Source: Chitinophagales bacterium
Lineage (GTDB): Bacteria; Bacteroidota; Bacteroidia; Chitinophagales; UBA10324
Length of the DNA: 64,000 nucleotides
Assembly: GCA_025056305.1 (NCBI GenBank)
Contig: JANWWJ010000018.1
Location: 1 to 64,000 of the forward strand
Reading direction: 5' to 3'
The translations under genes were made by a program, and so were the position numbers. The notes under the pieces were generated by a model. That model searched no databases and had not been told where the DNA came from. It was given only the letters and a program-made list of their open reading frames with translations. Shown piece by piece: positions 61,676 to 64,000 of this stretch; positions within the stretch are counted from its first letter, which is position 1; every line of letters starts with the position of its first letter.

Positions 61676-63792
61676 TAAAAACGAAGCCGCAGCTCGGCTT
61701 TGATTTCGCTTTTAACGGGTCCTTCGATTTCGGACAAGCCGCTGCCGATGCGGTCTCGGTTACTGTAGTAGGTTGTGGCCAGACGAACCCACACATCGAG
61801 CGCGCGGCTGAAGCTGTAACGGGCCAGCAAATAACTACGGATGCCTCGATAATAGAAAGCGGGAACAGAATACACATATAAAACGTCGTTTTCATATGCA
61901 TAAATTCTTGCTTCGTAATCGGAAGCATCAAATAGAGCAAATCGTCCAATGAGCTGCAGCGGGCTACCTAATTGTTTCCAGATTACATCTTGATAAATCA
62001 AAACCCCGTTTTGCGCTGGTTGCGGGCTATGGCGGTACCACGAGAATTCCACGCGGCTGCGAAGCACCACAGCTGGGCTTAAGGCATAAGAGCCGTGCAG
62101 TCGGAGCGAACTTCGGGTTTCTTCAGTGAGCAGATCCTGAGGGGATTCCGGCAACGATGCATTCTGCAGTTGATTTTCCCGTCGCCACCGCACATAATAT
62201 TCTGCCTGTTTTGAAGGTTTGTAGGTTAATTGCAACAGGTAGTCCTGTCCGGCACTTGGAGCATCGGTACGATACCGCAACCATGGGTGTTCGTATAGGT
62301 CAGCATAACCACTCAGAGTAAGGGTGGGGAGAAAACGGAAAACCAACCCACCATAAAAGCCGGATTCGTTTTGAGGTAGTGTGCCTTCAGAAAGGGCTGT
62401 AGAAAACAAGGAAGTGTAGTCGCGGCTGTAATTGCGATATAAAGAGACGACGTCGACTCGAGGATGCAGGCTAATCAATAGTCCACTAAGCAAAGCATGA
62501 CCTGATGGAGAACTGTAAGCAGCCTCGCCAAACCAGTTGAAATTTCGGTAGCTCCAATCAAAGTGGAAACCGGCATGCGTTAGTTCGGTTCCTCTGAAGT
62601 AGAAAGACTGGTAAGGTTCATTGCCGTAATGGAAAGGCAAGCTGAATCGAGTGTGTTGTGCACATAGGCCTGCGCTGAAAGTAGGAGAGGAGTATTGCAG
62701 ATGAGCACCGCCAACTTTGATGGTCACGGCATTCCGGTCCGCCAGTTCACTTTCGGTGCGATGAAGACCATCGCCTCCGATGCTAGTGATAATTCGATTT
62801 TCATCAAGTGTGTCGGTGTGCACCAAATTACCATCAGCCTTACGCCATGAGGCATACGAGGTCAGTTGCCAATGGCCAGTTCCCAGGGTCAAAGCAGCGC
62901 CACGCAAAAACTGAAATTCATCAATACTGGTGTAGGGCCAAAGAATCCGACCTCCGTTTTTTACAGCACTGACATAAGAGCTTTTCACCACGCCAAATCC
63001 GGCGCCGGTAATCAGACCTTGCCCGATGTTGACGGCATAGTCGCCGAGTGCAGCAGCGCGAATGATGCTGTTTCCTTTGTAATAAAGGTGAGCACTGTAA
63101 AAATCAAAACCATGGGGTTGTGAACCCTTGAAGAACTCTTCACCCGCATCTTTTTGTGCTGTTATTCCTGCGCTGAACTTGGTGCCGTAGGCATAACGAT
63201 AACGGGTGTATAGGCTGTAGGGACTTCCAAGATATGCTGCTTTTGAGTCGCCCGGTTGGGGGAAGTAACCCCTTTCTTTAGGCATGACATAGGCCGCGCG
63301 CACCAAAAAGGTGGACTGCCCGCCGGTAAGTAGTTCTCGGGCTGATAATTGAGTGTACGTTAGGTCGTCACTAACCCGAACATAAGGCAACAGGCGGCGA
63401 ATGGTGGGTACGTCTAAAAGAGGGACGGCCTGCAGTTCGTAAATAGAGGTGAATGGGCCCAACTGTTGCCGGTACTCCAGCAAAGCGGTTGCCTGCGTCT
63501 CTGAAAGCAATTGCAAGGCCACGAGGTTCTGCACATCTTCTTCATCCGCATGATTGAGATTGATTGGCCTGCGGCGTAAGGCTTGCTCCAGGTCCACCAG
63601 TGTTTCAAAATCAATACTGCGGGCATCATCTCGCCCCAAAAGGTCTTCCAGTAACGTAGTAACTTTTTCATCGCCTGCGTCAGGTTGCTGTCCCCAGGCA
63701 TCGCATAAGCTTAATAACGAGACCAAGACGGTCAGCAACCGAGCCTTAAAAAGATGTTTAATGCTTTGTTTTTTCTTTTTGTGCAAATGCAT
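61675..63792 (-). CDS. Helix-hairpin-helix protein with outer-membrane beta-barrel
   Basis: A 705-residue exported protein. A signal peptide with a basic start (MHLHKKKKQS...SLLSLCDAWGQ) is followed by a tandem helix-hairpin-helix region (about 55-140, PINLNHADEEDVQNLVALQL, LLEYRQQLGPFTSIYELQAV) similar to ComEA. The rest (about 160-705) is a beta-barrel with strands ending LRLRF. Bacteroidota have this architecture, with a suggested DNA-binding or uptake role that is not established. It overlaps the upstream partial gene by 35 nt. Confidence 0.9.
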   Translation of the reverse strand: MHLHKKKKQSIKHLFKARLLTVLVSLLSLCDAWGQQPDAGDEKVTTLLEDLLGRDDARSIDFETLVDLEQALRRRPINLNHADEEDVQNLVALQLLSETQATALLEYRQQLGPFTSIYELQAVPLLDVPTIRRLLPYVRVSDDLTYTQLSARELLTGGQSTFLVRAAYVMPKERGYFPQPGDSKAAYLGSPYSLYTRYRYAYGTKFSAGITAQKDAGEEFFKGSQPHGFDFYSAHLYYKGNSIIRAAALGDYAVNIGQGLITGAGFGVVKSSYVSAVKNGGRILWPYTSIDEFQFLRGAALTLGTGHWQLTSYASWRKADGNLVHTDTLDENRIITSIGGDGLHRTESELADRNAVTIKVGGAHLQYSSPTFSAGLCAQHTRFSLPFHYGNEPYQSFYFRGTELTHAGFHFDWSYRNFNWFGEAAYSSPSGHALLSGLLISLHPRVDVVSLYRNYSRDYTSLFSTALSEGTLPQNESGFYGGLVFRFLPTLTLSGYADLYEHPWLRYRTDAPSAGQDYLLQLTYKPSKQAEYYVRWRRENQLQNASLPESPQDLLTEETRSSLRLHGSYALSPAVVLRSRVEFSWYRHSPQPAQNGVLIYQDVIWKQLGSPLQLIGRFALFDASDYEARIYAYENDVLYVYSVPAFYYRGIRSYLLARYSFSRALDVWVRLATTYYSNRDRIGSGLSEIEGPVKSEIKAELRLRF

Positions 63793-64000
63793 ACACCAAT
63801 GTTGCGCTGGGTCCCGGCCCTAGCAGTTGATGGTATTGCACAGCAAAGTCGAGGCGAAGTGGCCCAGTACGTAATCCGGCGCCGGCACATGCAGTGGCGG
63901 GATTAGTAAACAGACCTGCGCGCAACCACAACACCGGAGCAGCTTGATACTCTACACCCAGCCTGATACGGGCGGGCTGGTCAATATCTTTTTCGACTTC
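63758..64000 (-). CDS. Partial outer-membrane barrel protein (C-terminal 80 residues)
   Basis: The gene runs off the right edge. Eighty C-terminal residues remain, with the repeated-strand pattern RIRLGVEYQAAPVLWLRAGL, FTNPATACAGAGLRTGPLRL and DFAVQYHQLLGPGPSATLVY. The style resembles PorV-like barrels found beside the helix-hairpin-helix gene in Bacteroidota. Stop at 63758-63760, 35 nt inside the next gene. Confidence 0.72.
   Translation of the reverse strand, partial: EVEKDIDQPARIRLGVEYQAAPVLWLRAGLFTNPATACAGAGLRTGPLRLDFAVQYHQLLGPGPSATLVYAFAQKEKTKH

Overview
The window comes from a member of the Bacteroidota. Gene content points that way: about nine secreted proteins carry type IX secretion system (T9SS) C-terminal sorting domains, and there is a PorP/SprF-type protein, an HU-CCDC81-like domain protein, an SBBP-repeat protein and DUF2490/DUF4956 proteins. 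At least 18 protein starts are preceded by the Bacteroidota -7 promoter box TAnnTTTG, and Shine-Dalgarno sites are generally absent. G+C is roughly half by eye. The genus cannot be fixed from this stretch; a Chitinophagales/Saprospirales-like lineage is a guess. The region looks chromosomal and mostly housekeeping. I see no insertion sequence, prophage, CRISPR array, tRNA or rRNA.

Layout. 1-5 kb: a giant T9SS-secreted SprB-repeat protein and a DUF4197 protein, both minus strand. 5-9.7 kb: cinA, a 2-oxoacid dehydrogenase E2, a small membrane protein, a Nudix hydrolase and pyrE. 9.7-11.8 kb: a secreted haem/copper monooxygenase-like protein divergent from a cytochrome c lipoprotein. 11.8-13.3 kb: an AT-rich gap with no recognisable gene. 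13.3-16.2 kb: a TPR histidine kinase, its NarL-type regulator and a double CDGSH protein. 16.3-24.1 kb: a secreted prolyl oligopeptidase, a radical SAM protein, a lipoprotein, a subtilisin-like T9SS protease and another T9SS protein. 24.1-28.4 kb: an aromatic amino acid operon (pheA, a DAHP synthase-chorismate mutase fusion, aroB, aroA). 28.5-36.5 kb: an SBBP-repeat T9SS protein, a Rieske oxygenase, a beta-barrel, PspC, a lamin-tail/Calx-beta protein and a protein of unknown function with a GNAT-like core. 36.5-41.3 kb: operon comEC - enoyl-CoA hydratase - typA. 41.3-45.2 kb: a T9SS protein, pyrR-pyrB and the tmRNA gene ssrA. 45.2-52.1 kb: a GH31 glycosidase, a thiolase, an unknown secreted protein, a UMF1-type MFS transporter and a LutA-like Fe-S protein. 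52.1-56.3 kb: a six-gene minus-strand operon (lamin-tail protein, lipoprotein, YD-repeat protein, VTC domain, DUF4956, DUF2490). 56.3-64 kb: an HU-CCDC81-like protein, a T9SS type B protein with PorP/SprF, a YbhB/YbcL protein, and a helix-hairpin-helix/beta-barrel protein behind a partial outer-membrane protein.

The genes fall into pyrimidine synthesis and its control (pyrE, pyrR, pyrB), aromatic amino acid synthesis, central acyl metabolism (E2, thiolase, enoyl-CoA hydratase), ribosome rescue and translation (ssrA, typA), DNA uptake (comEC and possibly the helix-hairpin-helix protein) and a large cell-surface programme served by T9SS.

Three features stand out. First, the six-gene VTC/DUF4956/lamin-tail operon is the best candidate for an undescribed system. 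Second, promoter boxes lie so close to many start codons that several mRNAs should be leaderless. Third, in the SprB-repeat protein a ~200-residue domain sits at the same internal point of two different repeats. Promoter boxes also correct several start codons: many starts given here are downstream of the longest possible reading frame.
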